A DNA stretch of 64,000 nucleotides. It comes from Bradyrhizobium mercantei. Its GTDB lineage: Bacteria; Pseudomonadota; Alphaproteobacteria; Rhizobiales; Xanthobacteraceae. The DNA is taken from NCBI RefSeq assembly GCF_001982635.1, contig NZ_MKFI01000001.1, positions 248,001-312,000 on the forward strand, given 5' to 3'. A program made the position numbers and the translations under genes. Positions within the stretch are counted from its first letter, which is position 1; the number at the start of each line of letters is the position of its first letter. The notes under the pieces were generated by a model that saw only the letters and a program-made list of their open reading frames with translations, was not told where the DNA came from and searched no databases. Shown here one piece after another: positions 1-8,827 of this stretch.

Positions 1-572
<572 letters not shown>

Positions 573-573
573 A

Positions 574-1215
574 CTAGGTCTGGCCCGCGGCCGGCGCCGT
601 CGGATGCGGGCCACATAGCGGACGCAATGCGTCGCGCTGCTGCTGCGACAGCACGGTCAGCGGATAGACCGGCTCACCGGTCTCGCGCTTGAAGAACGGA
701 TGCGGCCAAGCCTTTCCGCGCAGGCGCCAGCCCAGCACCTTGCCGATGGCGCGCGCGATCAGCGCCAGGTTCAATCCGGTCGAGCCCTTCGGCGCCTCGC
801 CGACCGCATATTTTCCGAGGATCGCGCCGACCGGCTTGCCGAACGCTTCATCGGCGCGCGGCGCGCCGCCGTCGAACGCCTGCGCGACAATTCCGACGAA
901 CGGGACCCGCGGCGTCAGCGTATTGCCGACCGGCGTGTTGCAGCAGGTCGTGTGCCAGCGGAACAGCCCCTTCGGGGTCAGCCGCACGCCGGCGATCTTG
1001 TTCTGGCCCTGCACGAAGCTGAGCGACGACGGCGCGATCTGGACGATGTCGGTGCCGCCATGTGCATCGAGCAGATCGGCGCGACCGAGTTGGTGCATGA
1101 ACGCCTGGCAGTCGTCGCAGTAACAGGTCACACGATTGGCCGATTTGGGCGACGGGTTCGAGACGACACCGAAAACCTGTCCGCACCTGCAGCGCAGCCC
1201 GATCCGTGTGCTCAT
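574..1215 (-). CDS. DUF6151 / GFA-like zinc-binding protein
   Basis: A 213-residue cytosolic protein of the DUF6151 type, related to the glutathione-dependent formaldehyde-activating (GFA) zinc fold. Cysteine clusters fit this: CRCG near residue 9, CYCDDC near 30 and a CC pair in TTCCNTPVGNTL near 90. No reaction is established for the family. I place the start at the ATG at 1215 because AGAGGA sits just upstream of it. An in-frame ATG ten codons further up (1245) has no such site. It is convergent with hemB, one base from its stop, and no partner gene suggests a pathway. Confidence 0.8.
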   Translation of the reverse strand: MSTRIGLRCRCGQVFGVVSNPSPKSANRVTCYCDDCQAFMHQLGRADLLDAHGGTDIVQIAPSSLSFVQGQNKIAGVRLTPKGLFRWHTTCCNTPVGNTLTPRVPFVGIVAQAFDGGAPRADEAFGKPVGAILGKYAVGEAPKGSTGLNLALIARAIGKVLGWRLRGKAWPHPFFKRETGEPVYPLTVLSQQQRDALRPLCGPHPTAPAAGQT

Positions 1216-1372
1216 GGGTTCCTCTCGGCTTGCCGGACGCAACATACACGTTCCGCGACCGCCTATGGCCGCCGAATCGCCGGAATATTTCGGCTAGTTA
1301 ATGTTCGTGCAGGCTTGGCAGACACGCTTCCTGTTCCCATGTCCTGCGCGGGACTTTCATCGGAGGTTGGTC

Positions 1373-1930
1373 ATGTCCTACGGCAATGACGGCGGCACCA
1401 GGTACAACGATGCCTGGCGCAACGACGGCGGCGTTCCTCCGCATGCATTCGATCCGTTGATGCAGCCGGAACTGTTCCGCGGCGTGCTGACGCGACGGGT
1501 GTTCGCATTCCTGATCGACCTCTTCGTGCTGTCGGTGCCGGTGATCCTGGCGGTGATTTTTATTGCGATCTTCGGTGTCGTCACGCTCGGCCTCGGCTGG
1601 GCGCTGTTCTGGCTGGTGTCGCCGGCCTCGATCGTCTGGGCCATCGTCTATTACGGCGCCTCGATCGGCGGCCAGCATTCGGCCACCATCGGCATGCGCA
1701 TGATGGATCTGGAGCTGCGCACCTGGTACGGCGCACGCGGCTATTTCGTGCTCGGCGCTACCCACGCGGTGCTGTTCTGGGTGACGATCTCGTTCCTGTC
1801 GCCGCTGGTGCTGCTGGTCGGCCTGCTCAACGGCCGCCGCCGGCTGCTCCACGACATCATCCTCGGAACCGTTGTTATCAACAGCTCGGTCCGGACCCAG
1901 GTATCTCCGGCCGCGCGGGCCTCCTATTAG
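1373..1930 (+). CDS. RDD family integral membrane protein
   Basis: A 185-residue inner-membrane protein. The RDD signature appears as LTRRVFAFLIDLFVL (residues about 40-55), with Arg-Arg and Asp in the first membrane helix. Two more hydrophobic segments follow, the second around VTLGLGWALFWLVSPASIVW, and GMRMMDLELR is a typical post-helix element. The start is the ATG at 1373, preceded by GGAGG at 1362-1366; an upstream in-frame ATG at 1301 lacks a ribosome site. The family has no agreed function; transport or ion exchange has been proposed for some members. Confidence 0.85.
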   Translation: MSYGNDGGTRYNDAWRNDGGVPPHAFDPLMQPELFRGVLTRRVFAFLIDLFVLSVPVILAVIFIAIFGVVTLGLGWALFWLVSPASIVWAIVYYGASIGGQHSATIGMRMMDLELRTWYGARGYFVLGATHAVLFWVTISFLSPLVLLVGLLNGRRRLLHDIILGTVVINSSVRTQVSPAARASY

Positions 1931-2016
1931 GCCCGCCTAAACCAATTGACCGTTAGCCTCGGGGGGGCGATGCTAGCTCGGCTGCCTGTATTGTTTGTGG
2001 AGCCCGACGATCTGAC

Positions 2017-2793
2017 GTGACCCAGCACTCGCGTGACACCCCGCAGTTCTATCTGACGGCGCCCTCGCCCTGCCCGTATTTGCCGGGTCGACACGAGCGG
2101 AAGGTTTTCACGCACCTGGTGGGTGACAAAGCGGGCGATCTCAACGACTTGCTGACCCATGGCGGCTTCCGCCGCAGCCAGTCGATCGCCTACCGCCCGG
2201 CCTGCGACCAGTGCCGGGCCTGCGTCTCGGTCCGGGTGGTCGCCAACGAATTCCGCCCCTCCCGCAACTTCCGGAAGGTTCTGGCCCGCAACGCCGACAT
2301 CATCGGCGAGCAGCGCACGGCGGTGCCGACCTCTGAGCAATATTCGGTCTTCCGCGCCTATCTCGACCGCCGGCACCGCAACGGCGGCATGGCCGACATG
2401 ACCGTGCTGGACTACGCGATGATGGTCGAGGACAGCCATGTCGAGACCCGGATCATCGAGTATCGCAAGCGCAACGCCGACAGCGCCATCACCGGCCGCG
2501 GCGACGAGCTGATGGCGGTGGCGCTGACCGACGTGCTCAGCGACGGGCTGTCGATGGTCTATTCCTTCTTCGAGCCGGGGCTTGAGGCCCGCTCGCTCGG
2601 CACCTTCATGATCCTCGACCACATCGCCCGCGCCCGCCGGCAGGGCCTTCCCTACGTCTATCTCGGCTACTGGATCGAGGGCTCCAAGAAGATGGACTAC
2701 AAGGGCCGCTTCCTGCCGCAGCAGCGGCTCGCGCCGTCGGGCTGGCTGCGCGTCGACGCGTCAGGCGAAGGGCTGGCCGAGCCGCAGGACTAG
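2017..2793 (+). CDS. bpt: aspartate/glutamate leucyltransferase (Bpt/Ate family)
   Basis: A 258-residue enzyme that transfers leucine from Leu-tRNA to N-terminal Asp or Glu of proteins, making them N-degron substrates for ClpS/ClpAP. The N-terminal ATE domain carries the conserved [16 protein letters not shown] stretch and the [16 protein letters not shown] cysteine cluster. The C-terminal domain shows [19 protein letters not shown] and the acyl-acceptor motif [18 protein letters not shown]. Translation appears to begin at GTG 2017, giving [13 protein letters not shown]. Full length for the family and no damage is visible. Confidence 0.94.
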   Translation: MTQHSRDTPQFYLTAPSPCPYLPGRHERKVFTHLVGDKAGDLNDLLTHGGFRRSQSIAYRPACDQCRACVSVRVVANEFRPSRNFRKVLARNADIIGEQRTAVPTSEQYSVFRAYLDRRHRNGGMADMTVLDYAMMVEDSHVETRIIEYRKRNADSAITGRGDELMAVALTDVLSDGLSMVYSFFEPGLEARSLGTFMILDHIARARRQGLPYVYLGYWIEGSKKMDYKGRFLPQQRLAPSGWLRVDASGEGLAEPQD

Positions 2794-2799
2794 CGTCTG

Positions 2800-4173
2800 C
2801 TAGGTCCCGAAGAACGTATCGATCAGCAGCTTCACGTTCAGGCTCACGATCAGGCCGGCGACGATCCACGCCGTCACCGCAACCGGCAGCGAGATCGCGA
2901 ACGCGCCCATCTTGCGCTTGTCGGACACGAACCGCACCAGCGGGATCACCGCGAACGGCAGCTGCATCGACAGCACGACCTGGCTGAACACCAGGAGCTG
3001 CGCGGTGCCGCTCTCGCCATAGAGCGCCGCGACCACGATGACCGGAACGATCGCGATGCCGCGCGTCACCAGCCGTTGCAGCCAGTCGGGCAGCCGCAAA
3101 TCGAGAAAACCCTGCATCACGATCTGGCCGGCCAGCGTCGCCGTCACCGTCGAATTGAGGCCGGACGCCAACAGCGCCACGGCAAACAGCGTCGAGGCGA
3201 TGCCGAGCCCGAGCAGCGGCGACAGCAACTCGAAGGCCTGGTCGATCTCGGCGACATCCGAGTGGCCGCTCTTGTGGAAGGTCGCGGCCGCCAGCACCAG
3301 GATCGCGGCATTGACGAACAGCGCCAGCATCAGCGCGATGGTCGAGTCTGTGGTCGCCCATTTGATCGCGTCGCGCCGGCCCTCCTCGGTGCGCGGATAG
3401 GCGCGGGTCTGCACGATCGAGGAGTGCAGATAGAGGTTATGCGGCATCACGGTGGCGCCGATGATGCCGATCGCGATGTAGAGCATCTCGGGATTGGTGA
3501 CGATCTCGCGCGACGGCATGAAGCCGCCGAGCACGCCGGCGATCGGCGGCGCGGCGGCGGCGATCTGGACCACGAAGCAGACCGCGATCACGATCAGCAG
3601 CGCGATCACGAAGGCTTCGAGGAAGCGGAAGCCGCGGTTCATCAGCAGTAGCAGCAAGAATGCATCGAGCGCCGCGAGCAGCGCGCCGCCGATCAGCGGG
3701 ATGCCGAACAAGAGCTTCAGCGCGATCGCGGTCCCGATCACTTCGGCGAGGTCACAGGCGATGATCGCGGCCTCGCAGGCGAGCCACAGCAGCAGATTGA
3801 CCGGCCGCGAATAGGTCGCGCGGCAGGCCTGCGCCAGGTCGCGGTCGGTTGCGATGCCGAGCCGCGCGGCGAGCGCCTGCAGCAGGATCGCCATCAGATT
3901 GGAGAGCAGGATGACCGACAGCAGCGTGTAGCCGAACTTCGATCCACCCGCGAGGTCGGTGGCCCAGTTGCCGGGGTCCATGTAGCCGACCGAGACGAGG
4001 TACCCCGGCCCCGCGAAGGCCAGCAGCCGCCGCCACCACAGGCCGCCGGTCGGCACCGCGACCGTCGCGTTCACCTCGGGAAGGCTGCGCGCATGGCCGG
4101 CATCGTCGCGCCAGCCACCGGGCACGCCATGGGGAACGGAAACGGAAGACATTTCAGGAGTTCGAGCGTCCAT
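2800..4173 (-). CDS. mntH: Nramp-family Mn2+/H+ symporter MntH
   Basis: A 457-residue inner-membrane importer of Mn2+ (and other divalent metals) driven by protons. The metal-site motif DPGN is at residues 66-69 in the first helix. The second metal-site motif MPHN is at 243-246 in the sixth. About eleven hydrophobic segments can be counted. The roughly 45-residue cytosolic N-terminus is longer than in E. coli MntH, and a second in-frame ATG at 4152 is possible. Divergent from the PspA-fusion operon; a perfect TTGCAA-N5-TTGCAA dyad lies 30 bp upstream of the start. In Bradyrhizobium japonicum mntH is known to be repressed by the Fur-family regulator Mur in response to manganese. Confidence 0.95.
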   Translation of the reverse strand: MDARTPEMSSVSVPHGVPGGWRDDAGHARSLPEVNATVAVPTGGLWWRRLLAFAGPGYLVSVGYMDPGNWATDLAGGSKFGYTLLSVILLSNLMAILLQALAARLGIATDRDLAQACRATYSRPVNLLLWLACEAAIIACDLAEVIGTAIALKLLFGIPLIGGALLAALDAFLLLLLMNRGFRFLEAFVIALLIVIAVCFVVQIAAAAPPIAGVLGGFMPSREIVTNPEMLYIAIGIIGATVMPHNLYLHSSIVQTRAYPRTEEGRRDAIKWATTDSTIALMLALFVNAAILVLAAATFHKSGHSDVAEIDQAFELLSPLLGLGIASTLFAVALLASGLNSTVTATLAGQIVMQGFLDLRLPDWLQRLVTRGIAIVPVIVVAALYGESGTAQLLVFSQVVLSMQLPFAVIPLVRFVSDKRKMGAFAISLPVAVTAWIVAGLIVSLNVKLLIDTFFGT

Positions 4174-4202
4174 GCGGCGAGGATGGCCGATCTCCCCCGT
4201 TA

Positions 4203-4219
4203 TTGCAACTCATTTGCAA
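4203..4219 (-). promoter_or_regulatory. candidate Mur/Fur-family operator of mntH
   Basis: A 17-bp dyad, TTGCAA-CTCAT-TTGCAA, lies 30-46 bp upstream of the mntH ATG. The AT-rich TGCAA-type dyad and its position match what is expected of a Mur (manganese Fur-family) site in rhizobia. A further half site, GCAACTGCAT, overlaps its right edge. The sequence shows the dyad; the assignment to Mur is inference from the gene it precedes. Confidence 0.55.
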
Positions 4220-4260
4220 CTGCATCTAGGCTCACGAAAATGATACCAGCCGCGCTCCTT

Positions 4261-4285
4261 GTAAAGTACTGAGGAAGTGCTTTAC
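4261..4285 (+). promoter_or_regulatory. inverted repeat at the start of the PspA-fusion operon
   Basis: GTAAAGTAC and GTGCTTTAC form an imperfect dyad (8 of 9 positions pair) centred just before the translation start of the fusion gene. It ends 9 bp before the ATG at 4295. A site here would overlap the core promoter or leader, so an operator is more likely than a terminator, and no T-run follows. I cannot name the regulator. Confidence 0.45.
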
Positions 4286-4294
4286 GTTAGATGC

Positions 4295-5425
4295 ATGATC
4301 AAACTGCCCGTCGAGACGCCGACCGCAACGCTGCGTTACGCCCTCGCCCCTGACCCTTCAGGCATCGAGGCGATCGAAGCGACCTTTGCGGCCTATGACC
4401 GGATGATGGCTGTTCTCGCCGAGGTCGCCCCGGTCGGTGCCAACCTCGTCGCGCTGCACGCCCAGGCCTATGAGAGGATCCGCAGGGAGACCGGCCTGCC
4501 CGCGCGCCTCGTGACGCTCGGCCTGCGCGATCGCGCCAACTACATCGCAGGCGCCGCCGTCCGCCGGATACCGCTCGACGACAAGTTGTTTGCGATCAAG
4601 GGTCCAACTTCACTGACCATTAGCACTGTCAGCGGACGCGTCTTGGTGCCGTTCGACGTACCGGGATATGTCTCGGGCTGGGAAAGTCCCTTCCCGGCAC
4701 ATTTGATCTCGGATGGACGCGGCTACGAAATCCACATCGCCGTCAAATCGAAATCAGCACAACCGGAGGAGAAGACCATGCTTCACGAAGGCATCCTTGC
4801 GCGCATGGGCCGGCTTCTTGCCGCCATCGCGAGCCAGACCATCGACAACGTCGAGAGCAACAACAAGGTCGCGCTGGTCAAGCAGGCGATCCGCGAGATC
4901 GACGCCGGCGCCGACGAGGCGCGCTACGCGCTCGGCAAGTCGCGCGCCGAAGAATTCCGCTTGAAGAAACGGCGCGAGGAACTGGATACCGAAACCACTG
5001 CTCTGAACGAAAAGATTCGTCTCGCACTTGCGGAAAATCGCGAAGACCTCGCACGCGCCGGCGTCGCACGGCAAATTGATCTGGAGTCGCAGGTGATCGC
5101 GCTGGAACGCGCAATGGATTTCATCGAGCTCGAAATCGATGAACAGACCAAGGCGCTGCAGGCCATGCTCGGCGCGCGCCGCGAGGCGGAGACGCGATTG
5201 GCCGATCTCGAACAAAGTCTGCTCCGCGAGGCCAAGGACGAAACCAGCCGGGGCCCATCGACGACCAATACATTGAGTGCCGAACGCGCCATGGCGGCGA
5301 TCGCCCGGGTCACCGGTGTTCCCGCTTCCAGCGTGCTCGGCGACAAGGAGCTTGACGAACTCGATCGCCTGCATCGCGAAAAGGAAATCGCGGCGCGGCT
5401 TGAAAGGATCAAGTCAGAAAAATGA
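4295..5425 (+). CDS. PspA/IM30 protein with an N-terminal TnpB-like (WED/REC-type) domain
   Basis: A 376-residue two-domain protein. Residues 162-376 are a PspA/IM30 coiled-coil domain. It opens with MLHEGILARMGRLLAAI, an amphipathic helix, followed by long charged heptad helices (VALVKQAIREIDAGADEARY and later). Such proteins bind stressed inner membranes and form ESCRT-III-like rods. Residues about 10-151 do not belong to PspA. They resemble the N-terminal part of TnpB/IS605 OrfB: a first strand (TLRYAL, 12-17), a helix YERIRRETGLPARL (59-72), LDDKLFAIKG (94-103), GRVLVPF (114-120) and a DGRGYEIHIAV strand (140-150). No RuvC motifs or zinc ribbon follow. The start could also be GTG 4277. 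First gene of a three-gene operon, overlapping the next by ATGA. The PspA call is firm; the TnpB-like call rests on pattern recognition. Confidence 0.8.
   Translation: MIKLPVETPTATLRYALAPDPSGIEAIEATFAAYDRMMAVLAEVAPVGANLVALHAQAYERIRRETGLPARLVTLGLRDRANYIAGAAVRRIPLDDKLFAIKGPTSLTISTVSGRVLVPFDVPGYVSGWESPFPAHLISDGRGYEIHIAVKSKSAQPEEKTMLHEGILARMGRLLAAIASQTIDNVESNNKVALVKQAIREIDAGADEARYALGKSRAEEFRLKKRREELDTETTALNEKIRLALAENREDLARAGVARQIDLESQVIALERAMDFIELEIDEQTKALQAMLGARREAETRLADLEQSLLREAKDETSRGPSTTNTLSAERAMAAIARVTGVPASSVLGDKELDELDRLHREKEIAARLERIKSEK
4765..4780 (+). promoter_or_regulatory. internal Shine-Dalgarno and ATG at the PspA domain boundary
   Basis: GGAGGAG (4765-4771) precedes an in-frame ATG at 4778 with 6-base spacing. 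This ATG is codon 162, exactly where the PspA domain starts, so initiation here would give a normal 215-residue PspA. It is a better ribosome site than anything before the upstream starts. It may mark the ancestral pspA start or a functional second start. Confidence 0.7.
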
Positions 5426-6084
5426 GTGCAGTTGGCGACATCCTGCTCGCCCCCGACGTGCGGCCGTTCGCGGTCGCGGCTGCGATCATGGTGGCACTTG
5501 GCGGTATCGAGCTGCTGACCACCATGGTCGGACTTTCGATCAGCGAACTCATCGGCAAGGAGTTCGCGGTCGAGGCCGAGAGCCACAATGCTCTCAGTGG
5601 CCTGTTTCTCTGGATCAACGCCGGGCGGCTTCCCCTCCTGATCCTGATCATCCTGATCCTCGGCATCTTCTCGATCGGAGGCTTCCTGCTTCAGGGACTG
5701 GCGCATGCCGCAGGCACCGCCATCCCGGTCTCGATTGCTGCCGTGGTTGCCGCCGCCGGCAGCATCCCCGTGATCAGGAACACCAGCCGCGGCCTCGCCC
5801 GCATCATTCCGCGCGACGAGAGCTATGCGGTCAACGACAGCGACTTCGTCGGCAAGGTCGCAACCGTGTCGGTCGGCCCGCTCGATCAGGGTCTGCCCGG
5901 CAGGGTCCGTCTCAAGGATGTCTTCGGCAACTGGCATACCGTGTCGGCGCGTGCCAGCGCGGAGTCCGAGGCTTTGCCGGTCGGCACTAGCGTGCTGCTG
6001 GTCGACCGCGACGCCAGGAGTTTCATTGCGATTGCCGCTCCCGCCGACCTCGTCGAACAACAACGATCTTCCAACAGGGCATAA
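5422..6084 (+). CDS. YqiJ-like inner-membrane protein with OB-fold domain (NfeD-related)
   Basis: A 220-residue membrane protein partner of flotillins. Three hydrophobic segments cover residues about 15-38, 64-88 and 94-115. After them, residues about 135-210 form a beta-rich OB-type domain (DFVGKVATVSVGPLDQGLPG, then VRLKDVFGNWHTVSARA). This is the E. coli YqiJ / NfeD arrangement, in which the membrane protein is encoded beside a flotillin. The ATG overlaps the preceding stop by 4 bp, implying translational coupling to the PspA fusion, and the flotillin gene starts 3 bp after its stop. Confidence 0.85.
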   Translation: MSAVGDILLAPDVRPFAVAAAIMVALGGIELLTTMVGLSISELIGKEFAVEAESHNALSGLFLWINAGRLPLLILIILILGIFSIGGFLLQGLAHAAGTAIPVSIAAVVAAAGSIPVIRNTSRGLARIIPRDESYAVNDSDFVGKVATVSVGPLDQGLPGRVRLKDVFGNWHTVSARASAESEALPVGTSVLLVDRDARSFIAIAAPADLVEQQRSSNRA

Positions 6085-6087
6085 CAC

Positions 6088-7833
6088 ATGTGGGAACTTG
6101 CTATACCCGTCGTCATTGGCGTCATTGTCATTCTCGTTATCGGTCTGCTGTTCGCCAAGCTCTACAAGCGCTCGACGCGCGATGAGGCCTATGTCCGCAC
6201 CGGCCTCGGCGGCCAGAAGGTCGTGCTCGACGGCGGTTCGCTGGTGCTGCCGATCTTCCACTCCACCGCCGCGGTGAACCTGAAGACGCTGCGGCTCGAG
6301 GTGGCGCGCGGCGGTCCGGATTCGCTGATCACCAAGGACCGCATGCGCGTCGACATCGGCGCCGAGTTCTACCTGCGCGTCAAACCCGACTCGTCGTCGA
6401 TCGCGCTTGCCGCGCAGACGCTCGGCAACCGCACCAACGACGCGACCGAGCTGCGCGAGCTGGTGGAAGCAAAATTCGTCGACGGCCTGCGCTCGGTCGC
6501 GGCGACCATGAACCTGGAGGAATTGCAGGAGCAGCGCGCGACCTTCGTCAAGGCGGTGCAGGATGCGGTCGGCGCCGACATCCAGAACAACGGTCTCGAG
6601 CTTGAATCGGTGTCGCTGACCCGGCTCGACCAGAGCGACATCAAGCATTTCAACCCGAGCAACTTCTTCGACGCCCACGGCCTCACCACGCTGACCAAGA
6701 TCACCAAGGAGCGCGAACAGGAGCGCAACCAGATCGTCCGCACCACCGAGGTCAATATCGCCCAGCAGGACCTGGTGGCGCGGCAGACCACGCTGACGAT
6801 CGAGAGCACCAAGCGCGAGGCCGAGTTGGCCCAGCAGCGCGACATCGCCAACAAGACCGCCGCGATGCGCGCGCAGACCGCGCAGGTCGAGCAGACCGCG
6901 TTGCAGAACGAGGCCGAATACCGCATCCAGCAGGAGCTCGCGGTCGCCAACAAGCAGACCGAGGCCAACCAGGCCCGCGACACCCGCAAGATCGAGGCCG
7001 ATCTCGCGGTCAAGCGCCGCAACACCGAGATGGAGCGCGACCTACAGATCGTCGCCCAGGAAAGCGCGATCGCGGTCGCGGCCAAGAGCAAGGAGCAGTC
7101 GGAGGCCCAGACCATCGCCGAGACCGCGCGCGCGGTTGCGATCGCCGCCGAGGAAAAGGTCACCACCGCCCGCGCCACCGAAATCGCCGAGCGCGACAAG
7201 ATCATCAACGTGATCGCGGCGCGCAAGGCGGCCGAGACCGACGCGATGCCGATCACGGTCATGGCGGAAGCCGAACGCCAGGCCGCCGCCAACAAGGCGG
7301 AAGCCACCAACGTGCTCGCCAAGGCCGATGCGGCAGCCGCCACCACCCGCGCCGCCGGCGTCAAGGCGCTCGGCCAGGCCGAAGCCGAGGTCGCGACGAT
7401 GAAGGCGGAGGCGCGCAACAAGCTGAGCGCCGAGATGATCGACTACGATCTCAACCTCGCCCGGATCAACGTGATCCCGAGCGCGCTCGCCGAAGCAGTG
7501 AAGCCGATCGAGAAGATCTCCGACATCAGGATCTTCGACACCGGCAGCATGCTCGGCCGCGGCGGCGCCAACGGCCACGCCAATGGCAATGGCGGTCTCG
7601 GGCTTGGCGACGGCCTCGCCGCGCAGTTGCTGTCGGTCTCGGCATTCAAGCCGATGATCGACAAGATCCTCACGGAAGCGGGCTTCCCGGCCGGGTCTGA
7701 CGCGCTCACCAGCCTGACCAGCGCACTGGCGCAGCGCAAGGCCGAGGTCGCAGCACCTGCGAATGGCGAGGACACCCGGCCGGCCACATTGTCCGGCACC
7801 ATCACCGGCCAGCTCGCGGCCACGCCGCAATGA
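6088..7833 (+). CDS. flotillin family protein (YqiK-like)
   Basis: A 581-residue membrane-anchored SPFH protein. A single N-terminal hydrophobic segment (residues 4-23) is followed by the SPFH domain (about 30-200; QKVVLDGGSLVLPIF, RMRVDIGAEFYLRVKP). Next comes a very long Glu/Ala/Arg/Gln coiled coil (about 215-460) and a small glycine-rich tail with GRGGANGHANGNGGLGLGDG. Such proteins organise membrane microdomains and are often linked to NfeD/YqiJ proteins. Third gene of the operon with the PspA fusion and YqiJ-like genes. A G/C-rich hairpin follows about 60 bp after the stop. Confidence 0.93.
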   Translation: MWELAIPVVIGVIVILVIGLLFAKLYKRSTRDEAYVRTGLGGQKVVLDGGSLVLPIFHSTAAVNLKTLRLEVARGGPDSLITKDRMRVDIGAEFYLRVKPDSSSIALAAQTLGNRTNDATELRELVEAKFVDGLRSVAATMNLEELQEQRATFVKAVQDAVGADIQNNGLELESVSLTRLDQSDIKHFNPSNFFDAHGLTTLTKITKEREQERNQIVRTTEVNIAQQDLVARQTTLTIESTKREAELAQQRDIANKTAAMRAQTAQVEQTALQNEAEYRIQQELAVANKQTEANQARDTRKIEADLAVKRRNTEMERDLQIVAQESAIAVAAKSKEQSEAQTIAETARAVAIAAEEKVTTARATEIAERDKIINVIAARKAAETDAMPITVMAEAERQAAANKAEATNVLAKADAAAATTRAAGVKALGQAEAEVATMKAEARNKLSAEMIDYDLNLARINVIPSALAEAVKPIEKISDIRIFDTGSMLGRGGANGHANGNGGLGLGDGLAAQLLSVSAFKPMIDKILTEAGFPAGSDALTSLTSALAQRKAEVAAPANGEDTRPATLSGTITGQLAATPQ

Positions 7834-7894
7834 AGGCGCCGTAGTGGCAGGCTGAAGCAGCCTGATGGCAGACGCACTTCACCTCCCGCACTTC

Positions 7895-7917
7895 ACCTCC
7901 CCCCGCTGGGGGGAGGT
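7895..7917. repeat. short palindromic repeat, possible terminator of the flotillin operon
   Basis: ACCTCCCCCC-GCT-GGGGGGAGGT is a perfect 10-bp stem with a 3-base loop. No T-run follows on either strand, so intrinsic termination is uncertain. The sequence matches the CACCTCYCCC...GGGAGAGGTCGG core seen in longer form at 61825-61948, so it is probably a short member of that repeat family. Confidence 0.6.
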
Positions 7918-7981
7918 CGGATCGCATCGACAGATGCGCACTGTCGCGCGTGCAAGTCCGCCGTAAGTTGAACAATTCGTT

Positions 7982-8791
7982 CTAGGCGAATGGCATGTCG
8001 ATGAGCCGAAGCTGGATCGCCTTCGCTATTGCATGCGGCCTGTTCGACGCGTTGAGGTGCGCGATCGCACGCTTCATGTGAGAACGCACGGTCTCGCAGG
8101 ACAAACCGAGGATCAGGGCAATGTCATCCGAGGTCTTCCCTTGCGCGGCGAGGGACAGGCACTCCTTCTCGCGCGCGCTGAGCCAGGCCTTGCTGTCGGC
8201 GGCTTCGTTCCACAACCATCTCCTGAGAGAGGTGTTCTGGAATTGATGACACAATGCGAACAACCCATTGACGACCGTCGGTGAAGAACCGGTCTCGTAC
8301 TTGGTCGCGCTTTCCGAAATCGCGCTGACGAACGCAAATGATCCGTTCGGCATGTGCATCGGAATCGTGATTCCGTAATGCAGGTTCTTGTCGTTCAGGT
8401 GGTCCACGCACGCCCGCTCGCCAGTGCTCAGACGTTCATGGGTTTGCACGTCGATCCACTTTACGGGCAAGGTCGTCGTGAAGCAGAACCGGTAGTAGGG
8501 ATCGCAGAGGTGGCTCCAGTGCCGGTCCCATCGATTTGGAAAGGCGCGCGTCTTCACGACGGGTGACGTGAAGCTGCCGTCTTGCGCTCTCGGCGTGCTG
8601 GCCATGCCGTAGGCGAAGGAGGAAAAGCCCAGGCCCGACAGGGCTTGATGCAACGCATCCAGGGCGGACTCGAGGTCGTCAGCCCGTTCGAGGTCCGCCG
8701 CGAAGCATCCCATCAGGGCTTCGCGGTCGGTAGTGGGAAATGCGTTTGCTGCCGGGAGAGACATCAAGGTCCATCTCTCATCATGGGGCAT
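7982..8791 (-). CDS. LuxR family regulator with autoinducer-binding domain
   Basis: A 269-residue quorum-sensing type regulator. The N-terminal autoinducer-binding domain (about 20-175) contains FPNRWDRHWSHLCDPYYR, the usual W/Y/D ligand-contact pattern. The C-terminal GerE helix-turn-helix (about 200-262) has LSAREKECLSLAAQGKTSDD and ILGLSCETVRSHMKRA. The start at 8791 is preceded by AGGAAG at good spacing; an earlier in-frame ATG at 8821 looks poorer. No luxI-type synthase is in the window, so it would be a LuxR solo or pair with a distant synthase. The ligand is unknown. Confidence 0.88.
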   Translation of the reverse strand: MPHDERWTLMSLPAANAFPTTDREALMGCFAADLERADDLESALDALHQALSGLGFSSFAYGMASTPRAQDGSFTSPVVKTRAFPNRWDRHWSHLCDPYYRFCFTTTLPVKWIDVQTHERLSTGERACVDHLNDKNLHYGITIPMHMPNGSFAFVSAISESATKYETGSSPTVVNGLFALCHQFQNTSLRRWLWNEAADSKAWLSAREKECLSLAAQGKTSDDIALILGLSCETVRSHMKRAIAHLNASNRPHAIAKAIQLRLIDMPFA

Positions 8792-8827
8792 GATGGTCTT
8801 CCTGCGGCCCGCAGGTGTCAAGCCACG

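Noticed and set aside
4295..4777. Intact IS605/IS200-type insertion sequence
   Set aside because: Only a TnpB-like N-terminal region is present. There is no RuvC core, no zinc ribbon, no TnpA gene and no recognisable element ends; the region is fused in frame to pspA.
4924..6678. 584-residue minus-strand open frame
   Set aside because: Antisense to the PspA-YqiJ-flotillin operon; no recognisable motif.
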